From Dermacentor variabilis (lineage: Eukaryota > Arthropoda > Arachnida > Ixodida > Ixodidae), in NCBI RefSeq assembly GCF_050947875.1, contig NC_134574.1, forward strand, positions 109,355,969 to 109,419,968: a stretch of 64,000 nt of DNA, read 5' to 3'. The notes beneath the pieces were generated by a model, which did no database searches, was not told the DNA's origin, and worked only from the letters and a program-made list of their open reading frames with translations. Numbering within the stretch: the first letter of the stretch is position 1; each line of letters opens with the position of its first letter. Below are positions 1 through 58,080 of this stretch, in pieces. Position numbers and translations under genes: made by a program.

Positions 1-1064
1 TTGGCATTTAGCTGCATGAGCCACTCTCTGCACCATTTTTCAATTCTAGTGAGGTCACGCTGTAAAAGCAACTGATCATTGTATGAGTTTATACGGCGGC
101 ACAGCACGCAGTTATCGGCAAAGAGCCGGATGGATGACGAAATACCAGAACGGAAGTTATTAATGAACATTAAAAACAAAAGAGGTCCAAGGACTCAACC
201 TTGCGCTACTCCAGATAATATTTCGGTTACTGTATAGTGACGGTGTCCAATCACTGTAAACTGCGACCAGCCAATTAGGAAGCAACGGATCCAGGACGTC
301 ATTAGAGGGTGGAGACACAAGCTGTTCACTTTGATCAATAGTCGTTCGTGAGGTACACGGTTAAAGGCTTTCGAAAAGCCTAGGTAAATTACGTCTGTTT
401 GGAAGAGAGAATCAAGGTTTAAATGGAGGTCAGTAGTGAATTCAATGAGTTATGCTCCACATGAGTGACCTGGTTGGAAGCCATGCTGGTTACAGAAAAG
501 AAACGAGTTAGCTTCAAGATGAGAGGCAACATGAGAATATATTATATGTTAAAGAAGTTTGCAGGAAATACAGGTGAGTGATATCGGGCGATAATTCGAT
601 GGATCAGTTCTGTAGCCGCTTTTGAGAACCGGGACAACCTTACTAAACTTCCAGTCATTAGTAATGGTACTGGTATTTGTGGACTGCGTAAAGATGATTT
701 GTAGAATTTCATTAGTAAGCACCTTAGTGCTTTTGACGATTTTAGCGGGAATGTTATCCGCGCCGCGAGCACTGGAGACCATGATATTATCGATCAGGGC
801 CCAAATGCCCTCAGATGTGACGTCAATTGAAGTCATGCGGGAAAAGTTGCAGTCAGGAAGGGTACTGCTATTTAAAGCGGGTTCGTGAGTGAAAACGGAA
901 GAGAAATAAGAATTCATGACGTCGGATCGATGATCAGTAGAGACAGGTGATCCATCAGGATATGAAAAAGTTATATTGTGAGAAGCACTGCGGTTCGTAG
1001 ATAGAAGTTTCCAAAATTTCTGTGGGTTTTCCAAAATTTCTTTGGGTTCTTGGTACATTATCAA
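1..1064 (-). mobile_element. Non-LTR retrotransposon RT fragment (Jockey/CR1-like), truncated by window edge
   Basis: Reading the minus strand from 1,064 gives a reverse-transcriptase N-terminal region containing ADNIPAKIVKS, a WKFSKVVPVLKSG block and NYRPISLT. It continues with one break to EHIIYSHVASHLEAN, a QHGF block, DLHLNLD, YLGFSKAFNRVPHE, GPLLFLMFINN and SIRLFADN, where FADD would be expected. Several in-frame stops and the FADD-to-FADN change mark it as dead. The rest of the element lies left of base 1. The order and wording of the blocks resemble the copy at 51.5-53.0 kb, so both probably belong to one tick lineage. Clade assignment is by motif only. Confidence 0.8.
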
Positions 1065-1077
1065 TCTATTATAAAAC

Positions 1078-1527
1078 TTGGCACATTATCAACTAGCTCG
1101 GCGGGCCTTTCCGCTACCACATCCTAAACTTACTAGACCACAATCGTCGGCCCTTCGCATGCTCCAAACGGGGTCATTCCCCTCCAGGGGCCCATTCTGC
1201 CACATCGTGCCTAATGTAGAACCCCACGGTCGAGACTGTGGGGTGGCGCACTGCTCCTTATCTCATATGCTCTGGCAATGCCCTGCGTTACGCAACTCAT
1301 CGCTTACCACTAGAACCGACTGGAAGGCAGCCCTAAGAGCGGCGACCTCTCAGAGTAACTACGGGCTGTCCAGAGGGCCTGCGACAGGGCAGAGGACTAC
1401 GATCTTCCGACCCCGACGTGGGTGTGGCCCGCGACGGCTACGGGGCTCCCTAAAAATGAAGGTGCCCTAACGCGGTTCCTCAGGAGCATTAGTAAAGTTC
1501 CTTATCTGTCTGTCTATCTGTCTCGCT
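1078..1527 (+). mobile_element. 3' end of an RNase H-bearing (I/R1-like) non-LTR retrotransposon, with CTGT-rich tail
   Basis: The + frame from 1,078 encodes AHYQLARRAFPLPHPKLT, then RMLQTGSFPSRG and LWQCPALRNSS. This is the C-terminal zinc-finger-like tail that follows RNase H in the copy at 61.3-62.2 kb on the minus strand. A CTGT/CTAT-rich tract at about 1,502-1,527 is the likely 3' tail. The 5' part is missing and abuts the RT fragment ending at 1,064. It forms the outer end of the composite repeat shared with 58.6-61.7 kb. Confidence 0.7.
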
Positions 1528-1959
1528 CCAGTGGTGCACGTTCTAAGTCAGTCGTGGCGGATCATACCTTTCTCGCGCCTCACGGCGATGTACCTTGTAA
1601 GTAACATCACAGATGTTTCTGTGGGAGCAGTAGCTACCGTAGTAGAGCCCGGGCCGCATATATTGCAAAAAGTCGCCGGGCGCGGTAGTGTTGAACTTAG
1701 CGCCACAAGTTGGCGGCTGGACGAAGTTATACTTATTCAATCGTGTTTTTACTAATTGTAACAATATGTCATTATTTCGCATTATTGGCGGCACCTCCAG
1801 GACGCCAAAGCGGCAACGGGGACACCAAACATAAACCGGAACTGGTGCGTGTGCTGGAGCTCGCCGAGGCCTGCGCGTGCCAGGGGTGTATAAGATCGGC
1901 TGTCCGCTGTCGCGGACAGCCAATTTTCTTATGCGAACACCTCCTGGCATGCTTCGGGC

Positions 1960-3025
1960 ACCACGGCCCCAACCCACAGGAAGCCCGGCTTCCAGCTTTG
2001 ATCCCCCCGCTACTCTTTGGGTGCCCAGGAGATCGTGCGCCGCCTGCTTTATTTAATGAGGCGCTCTCCTGAGGCCTCTGTTTGCCGGATACATGTGCCC
2101 TCCTGGAGCAGTGCCTGTAAAAATACAATCTATCGTCGCGACGAAAAAAGTGACCCGTGACTTACAAAAGAACATTGCCACTTCAGACATAGCGATTACC
2201 AAGGCGCGTTGGTGCCCACGGCCTCACCACGCGGGCAGCCAGCGGCTGAGTGTAAGCAAATTCGACCGGACTCCGAAATGCCGGCATGTCTGGGGACAAA
2301 CGAATACAACGCGCACCAAGAAACCTCCTCCGTAGTGCCTAGGCAGAGTCATATATTCAAGGAGCAAAAGCCCCCAGATTTTCTCTCTCGCGCTCGGTCT
2401 TACTCACGCCTGCGCACAAACGGCTGGCTATCCCTCAAACCAAGGTCTCGTCGTAACGGCGGGATTACTCGGGCGCGACCGGGAGGCATTGTTACAATTG
2501 CTAGTAGGTACAGCGGGGCGTGGCGCTTTTGACGGCGCTCGACGTTTCTGTGCAGGCGCGAGTAAGAGAGGGGGCGAAAGAGAAAATGTGGGGGCCCTTG
2601 CTTCTTGAATATGTGACTCTGCCTAGGTACTACGGTGGTGAAGTTTCTTTGCGCGTGTAGCGAGCGTTCGTCCCAAGGCGTGCCGGCATGACGGAGGGGG
2701 GTCGAGTTCGTTTACGCTGCGCCGCTGACTGCCCGCGCCCTGAGGCATTGGGCACGGATGCTACATTTTGTGATCACTGTCTCTGAAGCGGCAAGGTCCT
2801 GACTGGTGTTGTATAAGATGCGGGTCGCGCTGTTTGTCGCGACGGGAGGTTGCGTTTTTTACAAGCACTGCTCCAGGACGGCACATATAACCGGCAAAAC
2901 GAGGCCTCAGGAGACCACCTGAGGTGATATTAAAGCAGGCGGCGCAGGACCTCCGGGGCACCCAAGCGGTAGCGGGGCGGTCAAAGCTGGAAGCAGGGCA
3001 GCCCGTGGGTTGGGGCCGCGGCGGC
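1960..3025. repeat. Foldback (long inverted repeat) element, left copy
   Basis: Bases about 1,960-2,425 are repeated in reverse complement at about 2,555-3,025 around a spacer of about 130 bp. Anchor motifs include CCTAGGCAGAGTCATAT (near 2,340) against its complement near 2,620, and the CAGGCGGCGCA block near 2,940 against its complement near 2,040. Many substitutions and small indels separate the arms. There is no coding capacity for a transposase. Such structures are typical of foldback or long-TIR non-autonomous DNA transposons; the family is unknown. Confidence 0.75.
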
Positions 3026-3584
3026 CGCAACGGTGCTTTTCTCAGCGCATGCACTGGCGTTCCATCCTTATCGGACGCATCGCGGGGGCGTGGCCACATG
3101 GCGCAGTGTGTTCAAATGGAAGCCCGAGGAAGGAGTCTGCTGCAGTACGTGCCTCATTCACAAGACGTTTCGACGGTGAGAAAACGTTGTGTTTTCATAT
3201 TGATTTAATGCTAATATCATTAACCGTCAACAGTCATCGTCATATGGGCTCTGCCAAATTTTTTATCAATGAATCGTTTACAGTAATACCTTTATTAGTC
3301 CTCACGTACCACTGTTGGATATAACGTATACATCTGGCTTGGTTTACTCGATTCACGAAAAAAAGCAATAAAACACTCAAACAAACATTTCTTCTGAACC
3401 CTTCTGTGTATCAACACTATGACAAAGATGCCGGCTTTTACGTAACGTTGCAGTCATAGATGGCACTCGTATATTTCTTCATTTAATGTCATAATGAAAA
3501 AGAACTCACCACTGAGAAATTACGTTTGCACACAAATTTGCGTGTGTCACGCATAGAATGCATATCCCTCCCCACTAGCCATTA

Positions 3585-3975
3585 CTAAATGGACTTGATG
3601 CGCATTTTGTGAGTAACGGAATGTAGGCACAAACGAATATAACGGGACAAATAATTGTATCTTGCCAGTTGATGCATACCAGCTTCAGGAAGAAGTAGCG
3701 AATCCGCCTTGTTAGGAAGGGCCTGCAGAGGTGCCGACATGCAAAATTTTCTTAGCCAGCTGCAGGTGCGAGCGTGGCGAGCTTCCCCGAAAAGACCATG
3801 GAAGCCTTCACCCCCTGCCGCGGTGACTCGTTTCGTAGGGACGACGTTGTGCGGCGTCAACAAACTCCCGGCGCCGCTATGACTAAACGCGATCGGCGGA
3901 CCAACTGTTGTTAGTGAAATCGCCAACGCATTCACGGTTCGACTGAAGCAGCGGGAATTCCTGGAAGGAAATGCT
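3585..3975 (-). repeat. Conserved segment of composite repeat with an open frame
   Basis: The minus-strand frame stays open over about 115 codons (contains TKRVTAAGGEGFHGLFGEA and NKADSLLLPEAGMHQLARY). It matches the + strand frame at 58,640-59,047 with few differences, including the same stop after IKSI. I do not recognise a protein family. The shared frame may be a chance result of recent duplication, because other frames here are also partly open. Confidence 0.35.
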
Positions 3976-4024
3976 TTGCGCAGTGTACCGCAGCCCCGCA
4001 GCCCAGCAGTGTACATGCCTCTTT

Positions 4025-4152
4025 TGTGTGTGTGTTGTGTGTGTGTTGTGTGTGTGTGTGTGCGTGTATGCGTGTGTGTGCGTGTGTGTGCGTGTGTGTG
4101 CGTGTGTGCGTGTGTGTGTCTGTGGGTGTGTGTGTGTGTGCGCGCGCGCGCG
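4025..4152. repeat. (GT)n microsatellite with GC-run end
   Basis: About 128 bp of interrupted TG repeat, with TGCG variants, ending in a short (CG)n tract. Long open frames across it are repeat artefacts. Confidence 0.95.
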
Positions 4153-4189
4153 GGCGCGAGTTTAGAGACCCTTTCTTCGAACAAACAAG

Positions 4190-4590
4190 AGGAGAACTTC
4201 TACGAACCGCAAAGAGCAGAAGAGACGGACAGGCGTCCACAATTCCAGGAGGCGAGACGACCTCTTCTTTGCAGCAGGCTCGGTATAACCAGAGGAGGAG
4301 GGCCCATCTTTCTGTGCCGGTCACGTGACGTCGACGGAGGCAAGATCCCGCCCACGATTGTAGAGAGCCTATTTAAGGGGCTCCGAAATGTACTTTTGAT
4401 CACTTCAGGCTCTTCTCAATTTCTTTCATCTACCTTTGAATAAACCGTGCAAGTTTCGCACTAGAAATCTCCTCGCCCTTGCTTGGTCGCCATGGTCTAC
4501 CGGATGCCTGCAGCCCACCGACAACGGCACGCTACCCAATAAGTAACGTCGGTCGAGCTTCGATAGGCAGGCGCCGCTACAACTCGGCAG
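4190..4590 (+). mobile_element. Possible solo LTR or LTR fragment
   Basis: The segment has the layout of an LTR. A GC-rich upstream part has GGTCACGTGACGTCG near 4,319. A TATA-like TATTTAAGG follows near 4,370, then AATAAA near 4,438 and a downstream C-rich stretch ending near CTACAACT. No second copy, coding region or clear TG...CA ends with target duplication were found, so it could instead be another promoter-bearing repeat. Confidence 0.3.
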
Positions 4591-4649
4591 AAGGACGAGT
4601 TGTAATTGTAGTTTTAGTTGTAGTTCATTTTTTCCTTTCACAGTCGAAT

Positions 4650-4890
4650 TGTGGAACTATTTAGCTGGCACATTACGTGAAATGTCTGTTGATCAGTTTG
4701 TGCGAAAATTGCCCAATCATGTATTTTCTTCATGATACTGTACTGTTTTCTCTGTAAATCTTTGCGCTCACATTTGTAGTCATGCACTTTCCTAATATTG
4801 TTTATGTGTAATCTTCTGTACAACTCCTGCAATGTCCCGATTCATGGGATAGCAGTATTTGTAATTAAATAAATAGATAAAATAATTACG
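4650..4890 (+). mobile_element. 5'-truncated non-LTR 3' end with A/T-rich tail
   Basis: The sequence ends with AATGTCCCGATTCATGGGAT, then GTATTTGTAATTAAATAAATAGATAAAATAAT. This resembles the 3' untranslated end of tick CR1/L2-type elements, which finish in a degenerate (AAAT)n tail. No coding part is present. Confidence 0.4.
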
Positions 4891-4989
4891 CTATCCTGGA
4901 GTATGCAACAACCAGGAGAGCAGGCCTGGCCTCTACTACGGCCCTTACTGCTCCACTGCAAAATCAGTTATGTCTTTTTTTTTCTTGAA

Positions 4990-5480
4990 GGTACAGCGCC
5001 GTAAGGGGCAGGAAAGGGTTCAATCCGGCATGACTGGCTCAGAACGAGCTCCGCAGGCGCGAGAAAGTCTGTCCGACGTACCTTCAGGTACAGCGATCAC
5101 CAAATGGGGCGCTTGCGCCCACTGCTTCACCGCGCTGGCAGCCAGTGGCCCACTCCGCAATGCCGGCACGCCTAGCGTACAAATGCATACAACAGGACCG
5201 AACAAACTTCTCCCTAGTGCCTAGGCAGAGTCATATATGCAAGGAGGACAAGCCCCCAGATTTTCTCTCTCGCACCCACTCTTACTCGCGCATGCGCGCA
5301 AACGTGCGGCGCCTCCGGAATTGCCCCGCCCCGCAGAACGTACTAGCAATTGCAAAAACGCGACAGGGAGTAGGCTCTTTGTCTTTGGCTTGGCGAGCTG
5401 CCCGGAGCGGGACACCGGAATGGACGAACACGATCGTTCTAACGCGCGACCGTTCGCGAGACCGCACCCGCGAAAGATTA
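4990..5480 (+). repeat. Partial foldback arm (third locus)
   Basis: Shares with 2,190-2,430 the ordered motifs CACTGCTTCACCGCG, AATGCCGGCA and GTGCCTAGGCAGAGTCATATA, then CCCCCAGATTTTCTCTCTCGC. The following CCCGCCCCGCAGAACGTACTAGCAATTG matches the central spacer of the complete copies. The second arm is not evident. Confidence 0.6.
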
Positions 5481-5889
5481 CGCGTTGGTGTTCAGCATGG
5501 GAGCAAACATATTCGATCGCTATCAGGTCGCAGCAAGTCGAACTTCCTGGATTTGTCGTGCGCTCATCCGCATGCACTATCGGCTGGCTAGAGTAGTGTT
5601 TGAAAGGTGCTACACATGCTCTTGCGATTGTTTGCAGTACTGTGTTTTCGTTCCTTTGACCCAAGAGCCCGTGTGAGATCCCACAAGTGATGAACAGGAC
5701 ACAGAGGTTCCTTCAATATCTAGCGAGGAAGATGGAAGGACCTTCAAAGACATGTTCCGGGAAAAAGCGGCAGGACAAGGTTTATTTAATGTAAGATGGC
5801 GGAGATATTATGCTTTAAAAGCTTGCTGCCCTTCAAACGCAATGCCTCGTGACTTCAAGTGTAGAAGAGAGCGCGAGGAATGCCAACAT

Positions 5890-6140
5890 TACACTAATAC
5901 ATAAGACTAGAGACGTTAAAGAACTGAAGAATTATAGGTCCATCAATTTGTTTTGAGTGTTGTATACTATATTAATAAAGATAGCTCCTAATATAAGCGG
6001 GCAACATTTGACTTCAACCAACCAAGAGAACATACTGGCATAAGGAAGGCATATTCTGCAATTGATCACATCCATGTCATTATTAAAGTAAGTAAGAAAT
6101 CTGCGGATTACAATCAGCCTCTTATATGGCTTTTATAAAT
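5890..6140 (+). mobile_element. RTE-clade RT remnant
   Basis: The + strand reads LIHKTRDVKELKNYRSINLF, a stop, then a degraded run with TSTNQENILA and a stretch corresponding to the STIDHIHVI block of RTE reverse transcriptases. Stops and missing motifs show it is inactive. It ends near the position that would encode the FIDYEKAF block. The stretch from 6,140 to 6,884 holds no gene that I can support. Confidence 0.55.
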
Positions 6141-6884
6141 TATGAATTATGCCAATTATGCCTCCAATTAAGCCTTTCATTGTAAATCTCTCCCAGATAA
6201 TTTAACGATTATACATGAGGAATTATCTCCTTACCAAAAGTAACTGTTATTCGGACAAGAAAAGTTGTCGGGAAAACAATTATTGCACTTTTCTTGACAT
6301 TTAGCGACATTTTTATTCCTTCATGCGACATTTAAGTAATGATTAAAGTACGACTGTGGGCTTTTGTATAGGGTATGTACATCATTCGACACAAAAAAAT
6401 GCAGTATCATCAGCTTCTACAGCGAAGTAAGGAAGATGAAGATCTGGCTTCTCTCTTGCCTCGGCTTCGCTGTCCACATTCGAGCCATAAGCAACAACAT
6501 CCGTTGCTCTCATTTTTTTCTTCTTCTTTAAGAATGGAATGGAATGGAATAGGAGCCTCTCCGGCGGCTATCCTCGGCATGAAATGGGGCCACCTTTTCG
6601 GTAACTTCCGTAGGGTGAGAAACAGAGAGTATCTTTGAATTCAGCGAGTCGTTCTTGAGTAACAAGGTTAAATCGAGGGAGTTAAAAAAATTCATAGTTG
6701 GATTTCAGTTTTCCAACGATGTCAGTGCTTCAACGGCGAAGTAAGGAAGATGAAGAGCTGCCATGTCTCGTGACATGTTGCAACGAGATGAAGAAAGAAG
6801 GCATCAGCACTCAAGCAAGCATTACCCGTCAAGCTCCTGCCAGGTTTGAGTATCTCCTCTGCGTGATCCATCCTCGAAGTAGAC

Positions 6885-54025
<47,141 letters not shown>

Positions 54026-54148
54026 CCACACGCGCTGCTGATTTGACAAATGCGCAATGACGTGCTGATGTCACGCTTATTGCGCACGGTCATAAAACCT
54101 GACCGTGGGACGGATTTCGTTTGCTCCCCCCACGGGACCAGGCCGAAT

Positions 54149-54154
54149 AATAAA
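54149..54154 (+). promoter_or_regulatory. Poly(A) signal of the 14-exon gene
   Basis: AATAAA lies 124 bp after the stop codon and is the first canonical signal downstream. Confidence 0.55.
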
Positions 54155-54868
54155 AACGCTTCGTTATTTTTTCCCAGCTTGCAGCCCTCTCTTCGCTAAC
54201 TCGTGCGGCAAAAAAAAAAAAGAAGAAATTCGCTTTTTCATTCCATTCACACCTTTTTGTGTTGGCCTTGTTAATAACTTCCTCGAAAAAAAGCATCAAT
54301 TTATCAACCTAAAAGTAAAAATCCACCTAATCAACGAAAACCTCGCTAAAATGCTCTCAAACACGTGACCTTTTACTTGGGTACAAACCTTGCCTCGCAA
54401 TCCTGATCGCAATAGCACGTTATTTTGTGAAGGCGCTCATTGTGGCGAGGTGTCGTTAAACACCCACAACCAGGACATTAACCACAGTTGATGCTTGTTA
54501 CCTCTTCAGGGGCCACGGCACCGAGTCGGTCGCTGTGGCAGCTGTGTCTGCAACACGTAACACTGTGCGCTGGCTATTTGTCGCGATTTGCCTCCACGTT
54601 TTGGTACTTTGAAGCATTGGTGTTGTCAATAACGAGATACCATGATGCCTCTGAAAATACAAACAGCGAAAGTAAGCACCTAGTTCACAGTTAAGAATGC
54701 CACCTTTGGTGGCACAAGCAATTAAGACCGCTGGAAGAATTGCCCCGATCCTTAAAAACAACAAAATGGACTCCCGTCCACTCCGAGAGGTTCTCGAATT
54801 GAGGGCAGCAATAATTCTGAATTCTGAACAGGAGCTCATATTCACGTCTTTAGCGCAGTCTGGATAAA

Positions 54869-54943
54869 ATACTGAATCAAACGCTTTCTCCTAATCAATG
54901 AAAGCTATGTATAAGGGTTGGTTATATTCCGCACATGACAGAA
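54869..54943 (-). mobile_element. Inverted RTE RT segment (head of the 54.95-55.95 kb element)
   Basis: The minus strand reads NPYIAFIDQEKAFDSV (with one stop), the same RT block that the + strand encodes from 54,946. Together they form a near-perfect palindrome of about 50-bp arms centred near 54,943. Confidence 0.65.
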
Positions 54944-54945
54944 AT

Positions 54946-55962
54946 GTGCGGAATATAATCAACCCTTATATATAGCTTTCATTGATTACCAGAAAGCGTT
55001 TGCTTCAGTCGAAACCTCAGCAGTCATGGATGCATTGCGGAATCAGGTTGTAGATGAGCCATATGTAAAAATACTGAAAGATATCTATAGCGGCTCCACA
55101 GCCACCGTAGTCCTCCATAAATAAAGCAACAAAATCCCAGTAAAGAAAGGCGTCAGACAGGGAGATACGATCTCTCGAATGCTATTCACAGCGTGTTTAC
55201 AGGAGGTATTCAGAGACATGGAGTGGGAAGAATTGGGGATGAAAGTTAATGGAGAATACCTTAGTAACTTGCGATTCGCTGATGATATTGCCTTGCTTAG
55301 TTACTCAGGGGACCAATTGCAATGCATGCTCACTGACCTGGAGAGGCAAAGCAGAAGAGTGGGTCTAAAAATTAATCTGCAGAAAACTAAAGTAATGTTT
55401 AACAGTCTCGGAAGAGAACAGCAGTTTACGATAGGTAGCGAGGCACTGTAAGTGGCAAGGGAATACGTCTACTTAGGGCAGGTACTGACCACGGATCCGG
55501 ATCATGAGACTGAAATAATCAGAGGAATAAGAATCGGCTGGGGTGCGTTTGGCAGCCCTTCTCAGATCATGAACAGCAGGCTGGCATTATCCCTAAAAAG
55601 AAAGTGTATAACAGCTGTGTCTTACCAGTACTCACCTACGGGGCAGAAACCTGGAGGCTTACGATAAGGGTTCTGTTTAAATTGAGGACCACGCAACGAG
55701 CTACAGAAAGGAGAATGATGGGTGTAGCGTTAAGGGGATAAGAAAAGAGCAGATTTGGTGGGGGAGTAAGCGCGAGTTAATGACATCTTAGTTACAGACT
55801 GGACTCCAAGGGAAGGTAAAGGTAGCAGGCGGTGGTAGAAAGTTAGGTGGGCGGATGAGATTACGAAGTTTGCAGGGATAATATACAATTAGCACATGAC
55901 CGGGGTAGTTGGAGAAGTATGAAGGAGGCCTTTACCCTGCAGGGGGCGTAGCCAGGATGACG
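54946..55962 (+). mobile_element. RTE-clade non-LTR retrotransposon fragment
   Basis: The + strand reads YIAFIDYQKAFASVE, VKKGVRQGDTISRMLF, FADDIALLSYSGDQLQ, GLKINLQKTKVMFN and REYVYLGQVLTTDPDHETEI, with several stops. A degraded C-terminal region follows and the (ATT)n tail starts at 55,963. It lacks the endonuclease and the N-terminal RT part. Confidence 0.85.
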
Positions 55963-56063
<101 letters not shown>

Positions 56064-56304
56064 GACGAAACACTCGCAGCGACAAGTAGGCATGGAGGAG
56101 CGCTGGCGTGTCCACACTGGAAACAAGAGCGTGAGCTCCAGTAGCCAAGTGTGGCTGGGCTCACCGCCGCATTGTCTGGAGAGGAATTTGAGGTTCGGTA
56201 AGCGGCGCAAGACGTGTGAGAAAATAGGCAGCGGATGAATGATAGACGTTGCGTGAAGGGAGCGTGTTTTGTAGCTGTTACTCGTACGGTCTTTATGGGG
56301 AATG

Positions 56305-56410
56305 GGTACCCGTCGCGGTAGCTTGGCGGCTATGGCATTGCGCTGCCGAGTTCGAGGTCGCGGGTTCAATACCGACCATGGTGGGCTCATTGAGGTAGCA
56401 AAATAATAAT
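56305..56410 (+). mobile_element. tRNA-like SINE head
   Basis: CGCGGTAGCTTGGCGGCTAT has an A-box-like start. GTCGCGGGTTCAATACCG, a good B box, follows. The Ruka-like body is not present, so this is a truncated or different SINE. Confidence 0.5.
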
Positions 56411-57225
56411 AAAAGCGCTCGCCTATTGAGATGATTATGATGATGGCCTACAAGCTATTAGCCCCTGCTCATTCGGGCAGATTGGCGAATTGGGCGGATT
56501 CTAGAAGTCAATTAGGGCAATAAATTTATAACTATTTATCAGTTAAGATAGATGAAAGGCGAATAAAGTATTGAGATCATTTTGTAAACTTTCGCTGCGA
56601 CTGAAAAGGCACCTGTTGGTCAAAATGAATCCAGAGTGTCCACTACGACATTGCTCTAAATTAGATTGGAGTCCTGGCACGTTAACCTTCCGACTTTAAA
56701 TTAATTTTAGTCAGAAGGAATAAGCGGACCGCTAGTTCTGATGTAGCAGAATCGGTGAGAAGGGAACAAAAATTCATGCAGGGCTGACAGAAGTAAAGTA
56801 GGAAATATTTGCAAAGTAGCTGTGCGTAAGATCAAGTCAACTGACATGAAACAGGGGTCACATAGAAAGAAGCCTTCGACCGGTTTTTTTTTTTTACGTA
56901 AATGATACATTGCTGTAGCTGATGCTTTCAATGCGGCTTCAGCCTTGGGACAATGTTTCTGGTATGAGCCACCGCCCGGCACATACGTTGCTTGCTTACT
57001 TCCTATACCATGACGCGTACCCAATACACGGGATTGACCAAGAAGCCGGCTGTTAAACGGGAAGCGGTTGTAGGAAAACATGTGTTTTTGAAAGGAAAGC
57101 AAGCTAGAAGGAAATATAATTTATTCAGTTTCATTGGAATTATGTAAATTAATAAATAATAAACCAGTATATTAGCCTAATTGGAATATTGTAAAATCAT
57201 TAACAATAAATGAGTAAATTAGCTA
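56411..57225. other. Intergenic stretch without supported features
   Basis: Starts with a segment around AGCTATTAGCCCCTGC at about 56,430-56,520 that looks like an interspersed repeat. The rest is AT-rich without recognisable features. Confidence 0.4.
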
Positions 57226-57229
57226 GGTA

Positions 57230-58080
57230 TTTATTCTCTTTGCGTCACCGAGGAACTTGCGCAGCGCCCTGCATACGTTCCTGTGCCTAAAACGCATTGT
57301 AGTTGCCCCAAAGGAGGGAATTTTTTTAGTGCTCGTAGTAATGCATAACTTACGGAATAGAATATCGAAGTATTTTTTTTACCAGATTGCAAATCCGCCG
57401 CAGGTTCATAAAAAATGATCAATGGTTTCAGGTTATTTGCAGAATTAACATACAGAGGACAGTGCGAGGCCATACATGTGTAGACAAAAATTTAGAGGTG
57501 GAATATGGCAGGGTACTTTTTGGAGTAAGATTTCCAATTGGCCTGAGGGACACCATTGATTGTCCTAAGGATAAAGGAAATGGTTTAAGTCTGTTATTTG
57601 GAATATCTGTTTTGCAGTGTATTTTAAAACAGATGGTTTCCTTTAATCTAGCCGCGATGGTGTAAGAAGTTGGCAGAACATACATGACTGGTCCACGTAG
57701 GGACGGGGGTTGAAGTGCGTCGGCCATTTCATTTCAAAAAACAAGCCACGGTGACTTGGTAGCAGTTTTAAGCGCACCAGACTTAAGGTCAAATGGATTA
57801 ATAGTTCTTGTTCATTGAAAATAGTACTGTCTGGGGATGAGGTGTGTGCTATGCACACTGATAAAGAATCTGTCCCTATTACAGCTGTCGAAGAATTTGC
57901 AGGAAGCTTTCGAAGAGCTGAAGCAATCGCTAATAATTCTTCTTGAAACGCAGGTGTAAAATGACGAAGTCGCACTGAATACAACCGGGATAGCGCCTCA
58001 GGAAAAAAGCCTACACCCACTTTCTCCTCACACATTAATGTATCCGTCGCTATTACATAACTGATTTTCAGTTGCGCTAA
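57230..58080 (-). mobile_element. RNase H domain remnant of a non-LTR element
   Basis: The minus strand encodes SVRLRHFTPAFQEELLAIAS and ALRKLPANSSTAVIGTDSLS, then, after frameshifts, SHRG with NEMADALQPPSLRGP. This is the order of non-LTR RNase H motifs (E, TDS, then the HRG...N.AD block). Its 3' part is degraded. Confidence 0.6.

Larger units (their letters stand above)
1078..4000 (+). repeat. Composite repeat, left copy (inverted partner at 58,640-61,690)
   Basis: Successive segments here recur in reverse complement in the same order near the right end of the window. They are the non-LTR tail (1,078-1,527), a unique segment at 1,530-1,900, the foldback element (about 1,960-3,025), the 3,100-3,330 segment and the 3,585-3,970 segment. 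Similarity is high but not perfect by eye. It stops near 4,000, where a GT microsatellite begins. I cannot name the family. Confidence 0.75.
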
